Below are positions 38,006-46,879 of a stretch of 64,000 bases of DNA, in pieces. The stretch's first letter is position 1. The number at the start of each line of letters is the position of its first letter. Source of the DNA: WTGU01 sp965200925 (GTDB lineage Bacteria > Pseudomonadota > Alphaproteobacteria > UBA828). The stretch lies in the NCBI GenBank assembly GCA_965200925.1, contig OZ241738.1, positions 1,984,001-2,048,000 of the forward strand, given 5' to 3'. The translations under genes and the position numbers were made by a program. The notes under the pieces were generated by a model. The model had not been told where the DNA came from. It searched no databases and worked only from the letters and a program-made list of their open reading frames with translations.

Positions 38006-38764
38006 TCAGCCCTTTTCCGCGAGCATCCCGCCGTCCACCGGGAGGATGTGACCGGTGACGAAGCTCGCCTTGTCCGAGAGCAGCCACACCACCGCCTGCG
38101 CTACCTCCTCCGGGCGGCCGATGCGGCCCATCGGCACGCGGCCCGCCGCTTCGCCCGGGTCGTCGTTCCAGCCGCGGAGCAGCAGCGGGGTCAGAATCGG
38201 GCCGGGGGCCACGGCGTTCACCCGGATGCCGCGGGTCGCGTATTCGAGGGCGGCGACCTTGGTCATGCCGGAGACCGCGTGTTTCGCCGTCATGTAGGGC
38301 GACCACCGCGGATAGGCGGCGAGGCCCCACATCGAGCCGGCGTTGACGATCGCCCCGCCGCCGCTCTCCAGCATGGCCGGGATTTCCGCCTTCATGCAGA
38401 GGAACACGCCGTCGATCATGATCGCGAAGACGCGCCGCACGTCCGCCATGTCCTGCTCGGGGAGGAGCGCCCGCGGCCCTTCGATCCCGGCGTTGTTGTA
38501 GGCGAGATGGAGGCCGCCGAAGGCGCTCGCGCAGCGCGCCACCAGGGCCTCGACCTGCGCCGCGTGGGCCACGTCGGCGTAAGCGAATTCGGCTTTGCCG
38601 CCTCCCTCGCGGATCGCCGCCGCGGCCGCCTCGCCGCCGGCCTCGTCGATGTCGGAGACGAGCACGCTGGCTCCCTCGGCGGCGAGCGCCAGCGCCGTCG
38701 CCCGCCCGATCCCCGAGGCGCCGCCGGTCACCAGCGCCGCCTGGCCCGCGAACGTCATCGTCAT
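38006..38764 (-). CDS. SDR-family NAD(P)-dependent oxidoreductase
   Basis: This 252-residue short-chain dehydrogenase has a Rossmann motif VTGGASGIGRA near residue 12, NNAGIEG near 90 and a catalytic set with Ser in NAGSMWG followed by YMTAKHAVSG (Y-x3-K). DIDEAGG after the second strand suggests NAD preference. The C-terminal VTGHILPVDGGM is typical. It is a single gene convergent to trkH; its substrate is unknown. It shares no more than family similarity with the SDR at 5544-6290. Confidence 0.9.
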   Translation of the reverse strand: MTMTFAGQAALVTGGASGIGRATALALAAEGASVLVSDIDEAGGEAAAAAIREGGGKAEFAYADVAHAAQVEALVARCASAFGGLHLAYNNAGIEGPRALLPEQDMADVRRVFAIMIDGVFLCMKAEIPAMLESGGGAIVNAGSMWGLAAYPRWSPYMTAKHAVSGMTKVAALEYATRGIRVNAVAPGPILTPLLLRGWNDDPGEAAGRVPMGRIGRPEEVAQAVVWLLSDKASFVTGHILPVDGGMLAEKG

Positions 38765-39077
38765 CGCTCCCTCCCGCCGTTGCCGCCGCGCGCAAGAGGC
38801 GGGCCGGCCCGCGGAGGCCGGGCGCGGCGGGCGCTCTCCCGCACCGGCATTCTAACCGCTGGCGCGCGTACGCGCGCCAGCTCCTCCACCGCCCCCTTCT
38901 CCCGCCCGTCCAACGCACAGTCAAAGTCCTGCCATCCCCTCACCTCCTTAGCTGAGATACGAAAGGATTAGGAAAACCCCGCGCCCCGGCGTTCGGGCGG
39001 CGGGGGAAGGAGAGGCGTCATGGCGCGACGGCCCTTCCCGCGTCAGAATGAAGGCCGCCGGCCGCGAACGAGGGAAC
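38765..39077. other. intergenic region with a 24-bp perfect palindrome
   Basis: This gap of about 310 bases separates the divergent SDR and UbiH-like genes. It contains the palindrome at 38858-38881 and a well-formed ribosome-binding sequence on the minus strand (AAGGAGGTGAGG, near 38940) in front of a short frame that reads about 60 residues through the palindrome and lacks any recognised family. I do not count that frame as a gene. Confidence 0.5.
38858..38881. repeat. perfect 24-bp palindrome (operator-like)
   Basis: GCTGGCGCGCGT is followed immediately by its exact reverse complement. It sits in the upstream space of both divergent genes, at 39078 (plus) and 38764 (minus). A dimeric regulator site is possible; the high GC content raises the chance that it is incidental. 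Confidence 0.5.
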
Positions 39078-40292
39078 ATGGACAGGATCGCCGATGTCGT
39101 CATCGTCGGCGGCGGTCTCGCCGGGCTGACCCTCGGTGTGACGCTCGCCGGCAGCGGCCTGGAAACGGTCGTCGTCGACGGCGCCGCGCCCGCCGCTATG
39201 CGCGATACCGCCTTCGACGGCCGGGTGTCGTCGATCGCTCTCGGCTCCAAACGGGTGTTCGAGGGGATCGGGATGTGGCCGGCGCTGCGCGCCGCCGCCG
39301 AACCGATCCTGGAGATCCGCGTCTCGGATGGCGATGGGCCGTTCTTCCTGCATTACGACCACGCGGCGCTGGGCCGCGAACCGCTGGGCTTCATCGTCGA
39401 GAACCGGCGGCTCCGGACCGCCCTGCTGGACCGGGCTTCCGGCCTTCGGTCGCTTCGCCATCTGGCACCGGAAACGGTCGCCGCGCTGGAGCCTTCCGGC
39501 GCCTGGACCCTGGTCCGTCTCGCCGGCGGCGGGCGCCTTCGCGCACGGCTCGCGGTGGCTGCCGACGGCGCCGGGTCCGGCCTGCGCGCGGGCGCCGGGA
39601 TCGGGGCCGCACGGCGGACTTACGGGCAAACCGCGATCGTCTGCGCGGTGGCGCATGAACGCCCGCACCGCGGCATCGCCCACGAGCGTTTCCTGCCCGC
39701 CGGCCCCTTCGCCATCCTGCCGATGACGGGCGGCCGCCGCTCGTCCCTGGTCTGGACCGAGAGCACCGCCCGCGCCCGCGCTCTGACGGCGGCGGCCCCG
39801 GCGGATTTCACGCGGGCCCTGGCGGTGCGCTTCAGCGACTTTCTCGGCGCCCTCGAGGTCGTAGGCCCGCGCTGGACCTACCCGCTGGCGCTGACCCACG
39901 CCGCGCGCTACACGGCGCCGCGCCTCGCTCTCCTGGGTGATGCCGCCCGCGCCATCCACCCGCTCGCCGGGCAGGGTTTCAATCTCGGCGTCCGCGATGT
40001 CGCCGTTCTGGCGGAGCTCGTGGTCGATCGCGCCCGGCTCGGCCTCGACATCGGGGCGGCCGACCTGCTGGCCCGCTACCAGCGCCGGCGGCGTTTCGAT
40101 TCGCTCGCCTTCATGGCCGTCACCGATGGCCTCGACCGCCTGTTCTCCAACGACGACCCGGCGCTCCGTCTGGCGCGCGGCCTGGGCCTCGCCGCGGTCG
40201 ACCGGCTGCCGCCGGCGAAGCGCTTCTTCATGCGCCACGCCATGGGCTTGGTCGGCGACCTGCCGCGGCTGATGCGCGGCGCGGCGCTATAG
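39078..40292 (+). CDS. UbiH/UbiF-type FAD-dependent hydroxylase
   Basis: This flavoprotein monooxygenase of about 404 residues belongs to the ubiquinone-biosynthesis hydroxylase family. It has the FAD GxGxxG motif DVVIVGGGLAGLTLG near residue 10, FDGRVSSIALGSKR typical of UbiH-like proteins, and the second FAD motif LLGDAARAIHPLAGQGFNLGVRD near 290. Start at ATG 39078 with AGGGAA ahead. It probably adds an -OH to the quinone ring. Its stop and the stop of the convergent glutamine-synthetase-like gene both lie in the palindrome CTATAG (40287-40292). Confidence 0.92.
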   Translation: MDRIADVVIVGGGLAGLTLGVTLAGSGLETVVVDGAAPAAMRDTAFDGRVSSIALGSKRVFEGIGMWPALRAAAEPILEIRVSDGDGPFFLHYDHAALGREPLGFIVENRRLRTALLDRASGLRSLRHLAPETVAALEPSGAWTLVRLAGGGRLRARLAVAADGAGSGLRAGAGIGAARRTYGQTAIVCAVAHERPHRGIAHERFLPAGPFAILPMTGGRRSSLVWTESTARARALTAAAPADFTRALAVRFSDFLGALEVVGPRWTYPLALTHAARYTAPRLALLGDAARAIHPLAGQGFNLGVRDVAVLAELVVDRARLGLDIGAADLLARYQRRRRFDSLAFMAVTDGLDRLFSNDDPALRLARGLGLAAVDRLPPAKRFFMRHAMGLVGDLPRLMRGAAL

Positions 40293-41633
40293 CCATTCCA
40301 CGTAGCGGGCGCGCTCGCAGGCGGGCACCTGGCGCCGGAAGGCGTCGTATTCGTGGCGCTTGACGCGGGCGTAGTTGCGGCAGAACGCCTCGCCGAAGCA
40401 TTCCCCGGCCCAGGCCGAGCCTTCGAAGGCGTCGAGGGCGGCGCCCCAGTCATCCGGCAGGCGAGGCACGTCCTGGACGTCCAGATCGCCCTCCGCGGCC
40501 GGCCCCGGATCGGTCCGCCTGGCGATCCCGTCGAGACCGGCCGCGAGATAGGCGGCGAAAGCGAGGTAGACGTTCACGTCGCCGCCGCAGACCCGCAGCT
40601 CCGGCCGGGTCGCCGCCGGAGTCTCGTTGATCAGGCGGACGGCCGCCGTCCTGTTGTCGACGCCCCAGGCCAGGGAGATCGGCGCGAAGACGCCCGGCAC
40701 CAACCGCCGGTAGGAGTTCGAATTGGGGAAGAAGAGCGCCGTCAGCTCGCTCAGGCGGGCGAGCACGCCGCCGATGAAGTGCCGGCAGGTGTCGCTGATG
40801 GCGAGCGGTCGCGCCGGCGCGGCGAAGACGTTGGCCCCGCCCTTGTCCACCAGGGAAAGATGCAAATGGCAGGAATTGCCGGTCTTCCCGTCGAACGGCT
40901 TGGCCATGAAGGTGACCCGGCGGCCCATCTGCATCGCCGCCTCCTTCATGGTGGTGCGGAACAGGTGGCCGTCGTCGGCCATCTGGCGGAGCGGCCGGTG
41001 GCGGATGCTCACCTCGTACTGGCCGGGGCCCCATTCGTAGTGGCTGCATTCGAGTCGCCCGTGGGCGGCCGCGGCGTCGAGCAGGGAATATTCCTCGGCG
41101 AGAAACTGGGTGCGTTTCTGCATCGAGTAGCACTGGACCCCTTCGTCCACCATCTCGTGGTCGGCATCCAGAAGGTAGAATTCGAACTCCGGCGCGCACC
41201 GGGCGTCGTATCCCATCTCTTCCATGCGCGCCGCCACCCGCCGCAGCACGTTGCGCGGGTCGCCTTCGACCAGGCGCCCGTCAGGCCAGTGGAGCGTGCC
41301 CATGACGAGCGCGGTGTCGGCCTCGTGGCGCAGCAGGCGCAGGCTCGAAAGGTCCGGTCTGGCGACGAAATCGCCGTAGCCGATGGTTTCGGCGAAGTCG
41401 GTGCCGGGCACCACGTCGGCGCCGATGTCGAAGGCCATGGCCGAGGCGCAGAAGGCGATGCCGTGTTCGAGCGCGTGTTCGAAATGCACGAGGTCCATCG
41501 CCTTGCCGCGGGCGACGCCGCCGTAGTCGCAATATTCGAGCCGCACCCGCGCGACGCCCTTGTCCCGCAACCACTCGATGACCCGGTCGTCCGCACCGGT
41601 GAAACGCGATGCGTCTCCCGTCTCCTCGCTCAT
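40287..41633 (-). CDS. glutamine-synthetase-family protein (gamma-glutamylamine-type ligase)
   Basis: This 448-residue ATP-dependent ligase has the GS catalytic blocks APEFEFYLLD near residue 143, EWGPGQYEVS near 205, GNSCHLHLS near 262 and VDNRTAAVRL near 330. It lacks the adenylylation Tyr loop of classical GlnA. PuuA/gamma-glutamylpolyamine or amine-glutamate ligases are the closest in build; the acceptor amine cannot be read from sequence. Several conserved Glu/His metal residues are kept, so it should be active. It stands alone and converges on the UbiH-like gene. Confidence 0.87.
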   Translation of the reverse strand: MSEETGDASRFTGADDRVIEWLRDKGVARVRLEYCDYGGVARGKAMDLVHFEHALEHGIAFCASAMAFDIGADVVPGTDFAETIGYGDFVARPDLSSLRLLRHEADTALVMGTLHWPDGRLVEGDPRNVLRRVAARMEEMGYDARCAPEFEFYLLDADHEMVDEGVQCYSMQKRTQFLAEEYSLLDAAAAHGRLECSHYEWGPGQYEVSIRHRPLRQMADDGHLFRTTMKEAAMQMGRRVTFMAKPFDGKTGNSCHLHLSLVDKGGANVFAAPARPLAISDTCRHFIGGVLARLSELTALFFPNSNSYRRLVPGVFAPISLAWGVDNRTAAVRLINETPAATRPELRVCGGDVNVYLAFAAYLAAGLDGIARRTDPGPAAEGDLDVQDVPRLPDDWGAALDAFEGSAWAGECFGEAFCRNYARVKRHEYDAFRRQVPACERARYVEWL

Positions 41634-41721
41634 CGGTTCTACCCTCGTCGTCGGCCCACCGCGCGCACCATAATGGTTCCCCCGCGCCCGCTCAAAGAGG
41701 GGCGCGCCTGCGGGCGCGAGC

Positions 41722-41831
41722 AGTGTCTCAGTTTGAAATCAAGCGCTTCCCGCAAGGAGCATCTCTCGATCAAGGGGTGCCCGACACCAAGCGCCGCAGT
41801 GCGCGGCCTCGGGATTTCAAACTGAGACACT
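41722..41831. mobile_element. 110-bp MITE-like element with 19-bp perfect terminal inverted repeats
   Basis: AGTGTCTCAGTTTGAAATC at 41722-41740 is mirrored exactly at 41813-41831. The 72 bases between have no coding sense. No clear target duplication is seen at the ends (left GCGAGC, right ACCAACGC). The A/T-rich termini stand out from the GC-rich surroundings, which fits a non-autonomous transposon end pair or a solo remnant. A folded RNA hairpin is also possible. Confidence 0.7.
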
Positions 41832-41897
41832 ACCAACGCTTGACGGCGGCGGCGGGCGCAGCTATGGAACGCTGGGATCGAAAACCGCGCCGCCGCC

Positions 41898-42053
41898 ATG
41901 CCCTGGGATCTCGGACTGCCGCTGCTCGTTGCCCTGGCCACCTTGATCCTGTCGTTCGGGATCTTCTGGGCGGCGAAGACTCTCCTCTTCGACGCACGCC
42001 GGCGGGAGGGCATCGACTCGGTGCCCGACGACGCGAACGCTGGGCCGGAGTGA
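41898..42053 (+). CDS. possible small membrane protein (51 aa)
   Basis: ATG 41898 to TGA 42053 encodes a peptide with one clear membrane segment (LLVALATLILSFGIFWAA), then the basic DARRREG and an acidic tail. The composition is typical of a real single-pass protein, and the third codon positions are GC-rich like the surrounding genes. There is no convincing ribosome site, and no family is known to me. Confidence 0.35.
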   Translation: MPWDLGLPLLVALATLILSFGIFWAAKTLLFDARRREGIDSVPDDANAGPE

Positions 42054-42069
42054 CCGGGCACCCGGAAGA

Positions 42070-42942
42070 TCACCCGACGACCACGTTGTCGATGAGCCGT
42101 ACGCAGCCCAACCGGGCGGCGGCGAGCACGCGCGTCGGCGCCACGATCTGCTCCACGGGCGCCAGCGTTTCGGCGTCGCGCACCGCGACGTAATCGATGG
42201 CGGTGAAGCCGGCCTCCGTGAGCGCGGCGGCGCCGGCGGCCTCCTGGGCGCCCACGGACGCGCCGTCCGCGAGCGCCGCCGCCATTCCGCGCAACACGCG
42301 GAACAGCGTCGCGGCGGTGGCGCGCTGGGGCGGAGAGAGATAGGCGTTCCGCGACGAGAGCGCGAGGCCGTCCGCCGCGCGCACCGTGGGCACCGCCCGG
42401 ACGCGGCAGGGGACGTCCAGGTCGCGTACCAGCCGGCGGATCGTGACGAGCTGCTGGTAGTCCTTCTCCCCGAAGACCGCCATGTCGGGCAGGCACTGGA
42501 GCAGGAGCTTGGTGACGACGGTCGCGACGCCGGCAAAGAAATGCGGCCGCGCGACGCCTTCCAGCCCGGCCGTGACGCCGTCCACCGTGACTGTCGTCGC
42601 GAAGCCCGGCGGATAGACCGCCTCGACCGGCGGCGCGAACGCCGCATCGACCCCGGCCGCCGCGAGCTTGGCGAGGTCCGCCGCCAGATCGCGCGGATAG
42701 CGGGCGAAGTCCTCGCCCGGCGCGAACTGGGCCGGGTTGACGAAGAGGCTGACCACCGTGCGCGCGGCGTCGGTGCGGGCCGCGCGGACCAGCGCCATGT
42801 GGCCCTCGTGGAGGGCGCCCATGGTGGGCACCAGGGCCACCGTCCCGCCCGCCGCGCGCCAGCGGGCGACGGTCTCCCGCAAGCCGGTGACGCTCTCGAG
42901 GACGGCCAGCGGCGCGGGCACCGGAGCGGCCTCGGGCGGCAT
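42070..42942 (-). CDS. panC: pantothenate synthetase
   Basis: This ligase of about 290 residues joins pantoate and beta-alanine with ATP. The nucleotide motif VPTMGALHEGHMALV (HxGH) lies near residue 43, SLFVNPAQFAPGEDFARYP near 70 and FGEKDYQQL near 150, and SSRNAYL near 185 holds the KMSKS-like region. It begins seven bases after panB ends, at ATG 42942, so the two pantothenate genes form an operon. The N-terminal 12 residues (PPEAAPVPAPLA) are a short proline-rich extension. Confidence 0.95.
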   Translation of the reverse strand: MPPEAAPVPAPLAVLESVTGLRETVARWRAAGGTVALVPTMGALHEGHMALVRAARTDAARTVVSLFVNPAQFAPGEDFARYPRDLAADLAKLAAAGVDAAFAPPVEAVYPPGFATTVTVDGVTAGLEGVARPHFFAGVATVVTKLLLQCLPDMAVFGEKDYQQLVTIRRLVRDLDVPCRVRAVPTVRAADGLALSSRNAYLSPPQRATAATLFRVLRGMAAALADGASVGAQEAAGAAALTEAGFTAIDYVAVRDAETLAPVEQIVAPTRVLAAARLGCVRLIDNVVVG

Positions 42943-42949
42943 GGCCCCG

Positions 42950-43798
42950 TCAGGCGTTCGATCCAGCGCGCCGCTTCGCCGCCGGCGCCGGGTCCGCGAC
43001 GTGCTCGGGGCCGGGGAAGCGCCGGGCGCGAACGTCCCCGGCATAGCCGCGCACCGCTTCCGCCAAGCCCTCGTCGAGGGCGGCGTAGCGCTTGACGAAA
43101 CGCGGCGCCCGCCCGCCCGCCAGGCCCACGATGTCCTCGGTGACCAGGATCTGCCCGTCGCAGGCGGAAGAGGCGCCGATCCCGATCGTCGGAATCGCGA
43201 GCGCACGGGTCAGGGCCTCGGCCAGCGGCGCGACCGTGTTCTCGATGACGACGCCGAAGGCGCCGGCCGCTTCGATCGCCCGGGCATCGGCGCGGATGCG
43301 GGCGCCGCTCTCCTCGGTCTTCCCCTGGACCCGCAAGCCGGCGGTGTTGACCGATTGCGGCATCAACCCGACATGGCCCAGCACCGGCACCCCTCGGGCC
43401 GTCAGGAATCCCACGGTCTCCGCCATTTCGCCTCCGCCTTCGAGCTTGACCGCCGCGCAGCCCGTCTCCGCCACGAGCCGTGCGGCGCTGGCGAAGGCCT
43501 GGGCCGGCGATTCCTGGTAGGAGCCGAAGGGCATGTCGACGACGACACAGGCCCGCCGCGTGGCGCCGACCACGGCCTTGCCGTGGGCCGCCATCATGTC
43601 GAGGGTGACGCCCACCGTCGTCTCCATCCCGTAGAGCACCATGCCGAGCGAATCGCCCACCAGGACGAGGTCGGCCACCGGGTCCACGATTCGCGCGACC
43701 GGCGCCGTATAGGCGGTGAGGCTCACGATCGGCGCACCGCCCTTGGCGCCGGCGATATCGCGGACCGTCAGGCGCCGGGCGGGAGTGTGGTCGGGCAT
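42950..43798 (-). CDS. panB: 3-methyl-2-oxobutanoate hydroxymethyltransferase
   Basis: This TIM-barrel enzyme of about 282 residues transfers a hydroxymethyl group from methylene-tetrahydrofolate to ketoisovalerate, giving ketopantoate. Motifs are LTAYTAPVARIVD near residue 30, VLVGDSLGMVLYGMETTVGVT near 50, the conserved VKLEGG, GHVGLMPQSVN and IGIGASSACDGQILV. The ATG on 43796-43798 has AGGAAGCG ahead; a longer frame reaches 43861 without support. The gene is followed by panC. Confidence 0.95.
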   Translation of the reverse strand: MPDHTPARRLTVRDIAGAKGGAPIVSLTAYTAPVARIVDPVADLVLVGDSLGMVLYGMETTVGVTLDMMAAHGKAVVGATRRACVVVDMPFGSYQESPAQAFASAARLVAETGCAAVKLEGGGEMAETVGFLTARGVPVLGHVGLMPQSVNTAGLRVQGKTEESGARIRADARAIEAAGAFGVVIENTVAPLAEALTRALAIPTIGIGASSACDGQILVTEDIVGLAGGRAPRFVKRYAALDEGLAEAVRGYAGDVRARRFPGPEHVADPAPAAKRRAGSNA

Positions 43799-43862
43799 GG
43801 CGACGCTTCCTGGACGCGGCCTTTGTGCGGCGCGCCATGGTGCACCGCAACATGGCGCCATT

Positions 43863-44885
43863 CTAGCGAAGGAACCGCCGCGCCGTGAACCCCGGACGGT
43901 CGCCGGAACGCGGCCCGGCGCGCAGCAGCAGGTTCCTGCCCTCGGCGATCTGCCAGGCGATCAGGCCGGGGACGCCGATCGCGAGCTCGCGCACCCGCTT
44001 GATCAGGGAAAGTGCCAGCGCCACCTCCGGCCCCAGGCCGACGACGCCGCCCAGCAGAACGAACACGCCCTCCTGCACGCCGAGGGCACCGGGCACGAAG
44101 AACGCCGCCATGCGCGTCGCCAGGATCAGGCTTTCGAGCAGCAGGACGTCGGCGACCGACGCCTCGTGGCCCATGAAATGAAGGGCGGCGTAAATCTCGG
44201 CCGCGCCGAGCAGCCAAGCGGCGAACTGGCCGGCGGCATTGGCCGCGAGCAGCCAGCGCCGGCGGTAGAGGTCGAGAATGGCGCCGTCGAGCGCCTGGGC
44301 GCCGACGATCGCGTTGTCCCAGGCCCGGCCCCTGGCGATTCGCGCCACGAGGCCCACCGCCGCGCCGAACAGGCCGCGGTGCTGGAACACGCAGAGCAGG
44401 ACGACCCCCGCCAGGCCGGCGGCGACGCCGGCGCCGACGCCCTTCGCGATGTCGCTGTTGCCGTAATGCGCGAGCAGCAATCCGATGCCGACCAGGGTGA
44501 AGAGGAGCTGCGTCAGCGTGCTGAGGGTGAGGTCGACCACCACGCTGGCGCCGGCGATACGGCCGGGAATGCCGCGCATGACCATCAGCCGCGAGCGGAC
44601 CAGCGCCCCGCCCACCTGGAACGCCGGGACCAGGGTGTTGATCGCCTCGCCGATCCAGCGCGCCCAGAGCGCGGTGGCGACCGGCGGCCGGCGGCCGGCG
44701 AGAAACAGCAGCCGCCAGACATAGCCGTCGAGGGCGATCGGCGCCAGACGGAGCAGGACGACCGCGGCCAGACCCCAGCCGGCCGCGGCGATCGCGCCGG
44801 CCACGTCGCCGGCCCCCTGGTAGCAGACGAGGCCGATGACCAGCGCGATCCCGACGATGAGCGTGATGTAGCCCGCGCGCTTCAC
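43863..44885 (-). CDS. flippase-like membrane protein (HpnL / lysylphosphatidylglycerol-synthetase TM family)
   Basis: This 340-residue protein has about eight membrane helices, the first two being YITLIVGIALVIGLVCY and LAAVVLLRLAPIAL. WARWIGEAINTLVPAFQVGGALVR with RSRLMVMRG is the conserved central motif of this superfamily. It resembles HpnL, found beside hopanoid genes, and MprF transmembrane domains. It probably moves a lipid across the membrane, but the lipid is unknown. The C terminus (about 40 residues) is soluble and arginine-rich. It is upstream of panB on the same strand with 64 bases between. Confidence 0.82.
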   Translation of the reverse strand: MKRAGYITLIVGIALVIGLVCYQGAGDVAGAIAAAGWGLAAVVLLRLAPIALDGYVWRLLFLAGRRPPVATALWARWIGEAINTLVPAFQVGGALVRSRLMVMRGIPGRIAGASVVVDLTLSTLTQLLFTLVGIGLLLAHYGNSDIAKGVGAGVAAGLAGVVLLCVFQHRGLFGAAVGLVARIARGRAWDNAIVGAQALDGAILDLYRRRWLLAANAAGQFAAWLLGAAEIYAALHFMGHEASVADVLLLESLILATRMAAFFVPGALGVQEGVFVLLGGVVGLGPEVALALSLIKRVRELAIGVPGLIAWQIAEGRNLLLRAGPRSGDRPGFTARRFLR

Positions 44886-45094
44886 GAGCGATCCCCTTCA
44901 TGGCCGCGGGACCGGCGCCACCGGCACCGGCACTCTATGCCATCGCCCCGGGGCTTGAAAAGGCGCGCCGCGGGAAGCCCGAAGCGGCTTGACCGCCCGC
45001 GCGGCGAGGCTAGTCTGACCCTCATTGAAACCCGAGAGGCGCCGCCCCCCTTGACCGATCCCCTGGCCACGCCCCGCGCGACGGCGGGGGTCGC

Positions 45095-46003
45095 GTGACG
45101 TCGCGGCCGAGCGGCCGGAAGCGCCCGCGCCGAGGCGCCGTCCCGGTCCTTCCCGGCCTGGCCGTGCTGGCGGCGGACTACGACGGCTTCCTTCTCGACG
45201 TCTGGGGCGTGATGCACCAGGGCGGCCCGGCCTACCCCGAGGCGGTCGAGTGCCTGCGCCGCCTGCGCTGGGCGGGCAAGCGGGTGGTGTTCCTGTCGAA
45301 CGCGCCGCGCCGCGCCGCGCAGGTCGCGGCGGTTCTCGCCGGCAAGGGGGTCGGGGCGGCGCTCTACGACGCGGTGGTGTCTTCCGGCGAGGCGGCGCGG
45401 CGCGCCCTTGCGGCCCGTGCGCGGGCGCCGGCGCGCGGGCTGGGCGCGGCGTTCCGCCTGCTCGGGCCGGCCCATTCGGCCGATCTGCTCGAGGGGCTGG
45501 GCTATGCGCCGACCGACGACGTCGCCGCCGCGTCGTTCCTCCTCGGCATCGGTCTCGACGACGGCCACCGCAGTGTCGAAGCGCACGAGCCGGTTCTGGC
45601 CCGGGCCGCCGCCCGTCGCCTGCCCATGGTCTGCGTCAATCCGGACCGGCTGGTGATCCGCCTCGGTCGGCGCGAGCTCTGCGCCGGCACCCTGGCCGCG
45701 CGCTATGAGGCCCTGGGCGGTGCCGTGCACTATTTCGGCAAACCCCACGCCGAGGTTTACGCCCTGTCTCTGGCGGCGCTCGACCTCACGCCGGAGCGGG
45801 TACTCGCGGTCGGCGACGGCCTTGCGACCGACATCACCGGGGCGGCCGCGGCCGGCCTCGATTCGCTTCTGGTCACGGGTGGTCTGCTGGGCGCCGCCCT
45901 TGGTCTGCCCCGCGGCGCAGCACCGCCGCCGCCGGCCCTGGAGGAAGCCTGCCGGGCGCACGGCGCGAGACCCCGTGCGGCACTCGCGACTTTCGCTTGG
46001 TAG
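45095..46003 (+). CDS. HAD-superfamily class IIA hydrolase
   Basis: This 302-residue protein belongs to the HAD family marked by the nucleophile motif LLDVWGVMHQG near residue 32; the GPAYPEAVE that follows starts the class IIA cap. The third motif GDGLATDITGAAAAG near 245 and KPHAEVYALSLAAL near 220 are both conserved, so it should be active. Phosphatase substrates of this subgroup are unknown. Start GTG 45095. A purine-poor region of about 200 bases separates it from the divergent flippase-like gene. Confidence 0.9.
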   Translation: MTSRPSGRKRPRRGAVPVLPGLAVLAADYDGFLLDVWGVMHQGGPAYPEAVECLRRLRWAGKRVVFLSNAPRRAAQVAAVLAGKGVGAALYDAVVSSGEAARRALAARARAPARGLGAAFRLLGPAHSADLLEGLGYAPTDDVAAASFLLGIGLDDGHRSVEAHEPVLARAAARRLPMVCVNPDRLVIRLGRRELCAGTLAARYEALGGAVHYFGKPHAEVYALSLAALDLTPERVLAVGDGLATDITGAAAAGLDSLLVTGGLLGAALGLPRGAAPPPPALEEACRAHGARPRAALATFAW

Positions 46004-46117
46004 CGGGCCAGCGGCGGCGGGCGCCGTCGCCCTCTCAAGATAATTTTATTGGCGGGCCGGTGCTGCCCTTCCAATAGTGGCGGGCATGAACGTCCTTGCC
46101 ACGCCGACCGCCGCGGC

Positions 46118-46879
46118 ATGAACATGCCCCACTTTCGCCTCGACCGGCGGACGGTCTTCCGCCTGCTTGCGGGCGCGGCCATCCTGGCCGGAGTCGCCGT
46201 CGCCGTGCTGTGGCGGGATGACATCGACGCGGCGGCGCTCCAGGCATGGGTCGCCGGCTTCGGCCCCTGGGCACCGGCCGTCTTCATCTGCGCCTACGCG
46301 GTGGCGACCGTCTTCTTCGTCCCCGGCCTGCTGTTCACGCTTGCCGCCGGTGCCCTCTTCGGCCCCTGGCTGGGGACGCTCTTCGGCTTGCTCGGGGCGA
46401 CGGCGGGTGCCGCGATCGCCTTCCTCGCGGCCCGCCATCTGTTCGGCGAATGGATCGCCCGCCGGGCACCGGCGCGGGCGCGCCGGGTGGTGGAGGGAGT
46501 CGAGGCAGAAGGCTGGCGCTTTGTCGCCATGACCCGGCTCATCCCGTTCATTCCCTTCAACGTGCTCAACTACGCATTGGGCCTGACACGCATCGGGCTC
46601 GCGCCCTATGTCGTCGCGTCCTTCCTGTTCATGGCACCGGGCGGCGCGGCCTACGCCTATCTCGGCTATGCCGGGCGGGAGCTCGCGGCGGGCGGCGAGG
46701 ATCTCGTCGAAAAGGGTCTCCTCGGCCTGGCCGCGCTCGGCCTAGCCGCCTTCCTGCCCCGCCTGATCCGGCACTGGCGGACCCGGCGTACGGCGTCCCC
46801 GCCCGGCGGCGGTTTCGATGCTATGGTGGGCACGGGCGGACGAGGCGGGCCGCCCGAGCGGGACGGACGGAGCGGATGA
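46118..46879 (+). CDS. TVP38/TMEM64 (VTT-domain) membrane protein
   Basis: This inner-membrane protein of about 253 residues has the VTT/SNARE-associated Golgi domain: VATVFFVPGLLFTLAAGALFGP and LLGATAGAAIAFLAARHLFG, then RLIPFIPFNVLNYALGLTRI. The FxP...G..FG pattern and R-x-IPFIP-FN are its diagnostic core. Family members are linked to lipid transport or membrane organisation; no specific job can be given. Start ATG 46118. It overlaps the following ABC ATPase by ATGA (46876-46879), so it may be expressed with the importer. Confidence 0.88.
   Translation: MNMPHFRLDRRTVFRLLAGAAILAGVAVAVLWRDDIDAAALQAWVAGFGPWAPAVFICAYAVATVFFVPGLLFTLAAGALFGPWLGTLFGLLGATAGAAIAFLAARHLFGEWIARRAPARARRVVEGVEAEGWRFVAMTRLIPFIPFNVLNYALGLTRIGLAPYVVASFLFMAPGGAAYAYLGYAGRELAAGGEDLVEKGLLGLAALGLAAFLPRLIRHWRTRRTASPPGGGFDAMVGTGGRGGPPERDGRSG

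Noticed and set aside
35703..38924. Open frame of over 1000 codons on the minus strand
   Set aside because: It runs antisense through folE and trkH and then out of frame through the SDR gene; those three genes have clear motifs in other frames.
38761..38943. 60-codon minus frame behind a strong AAGGAGG-type site
   Set aside because: The frame runs through the palindrome, lacks any family, and overlaps the start of the SDR gene; it is more likely chance.
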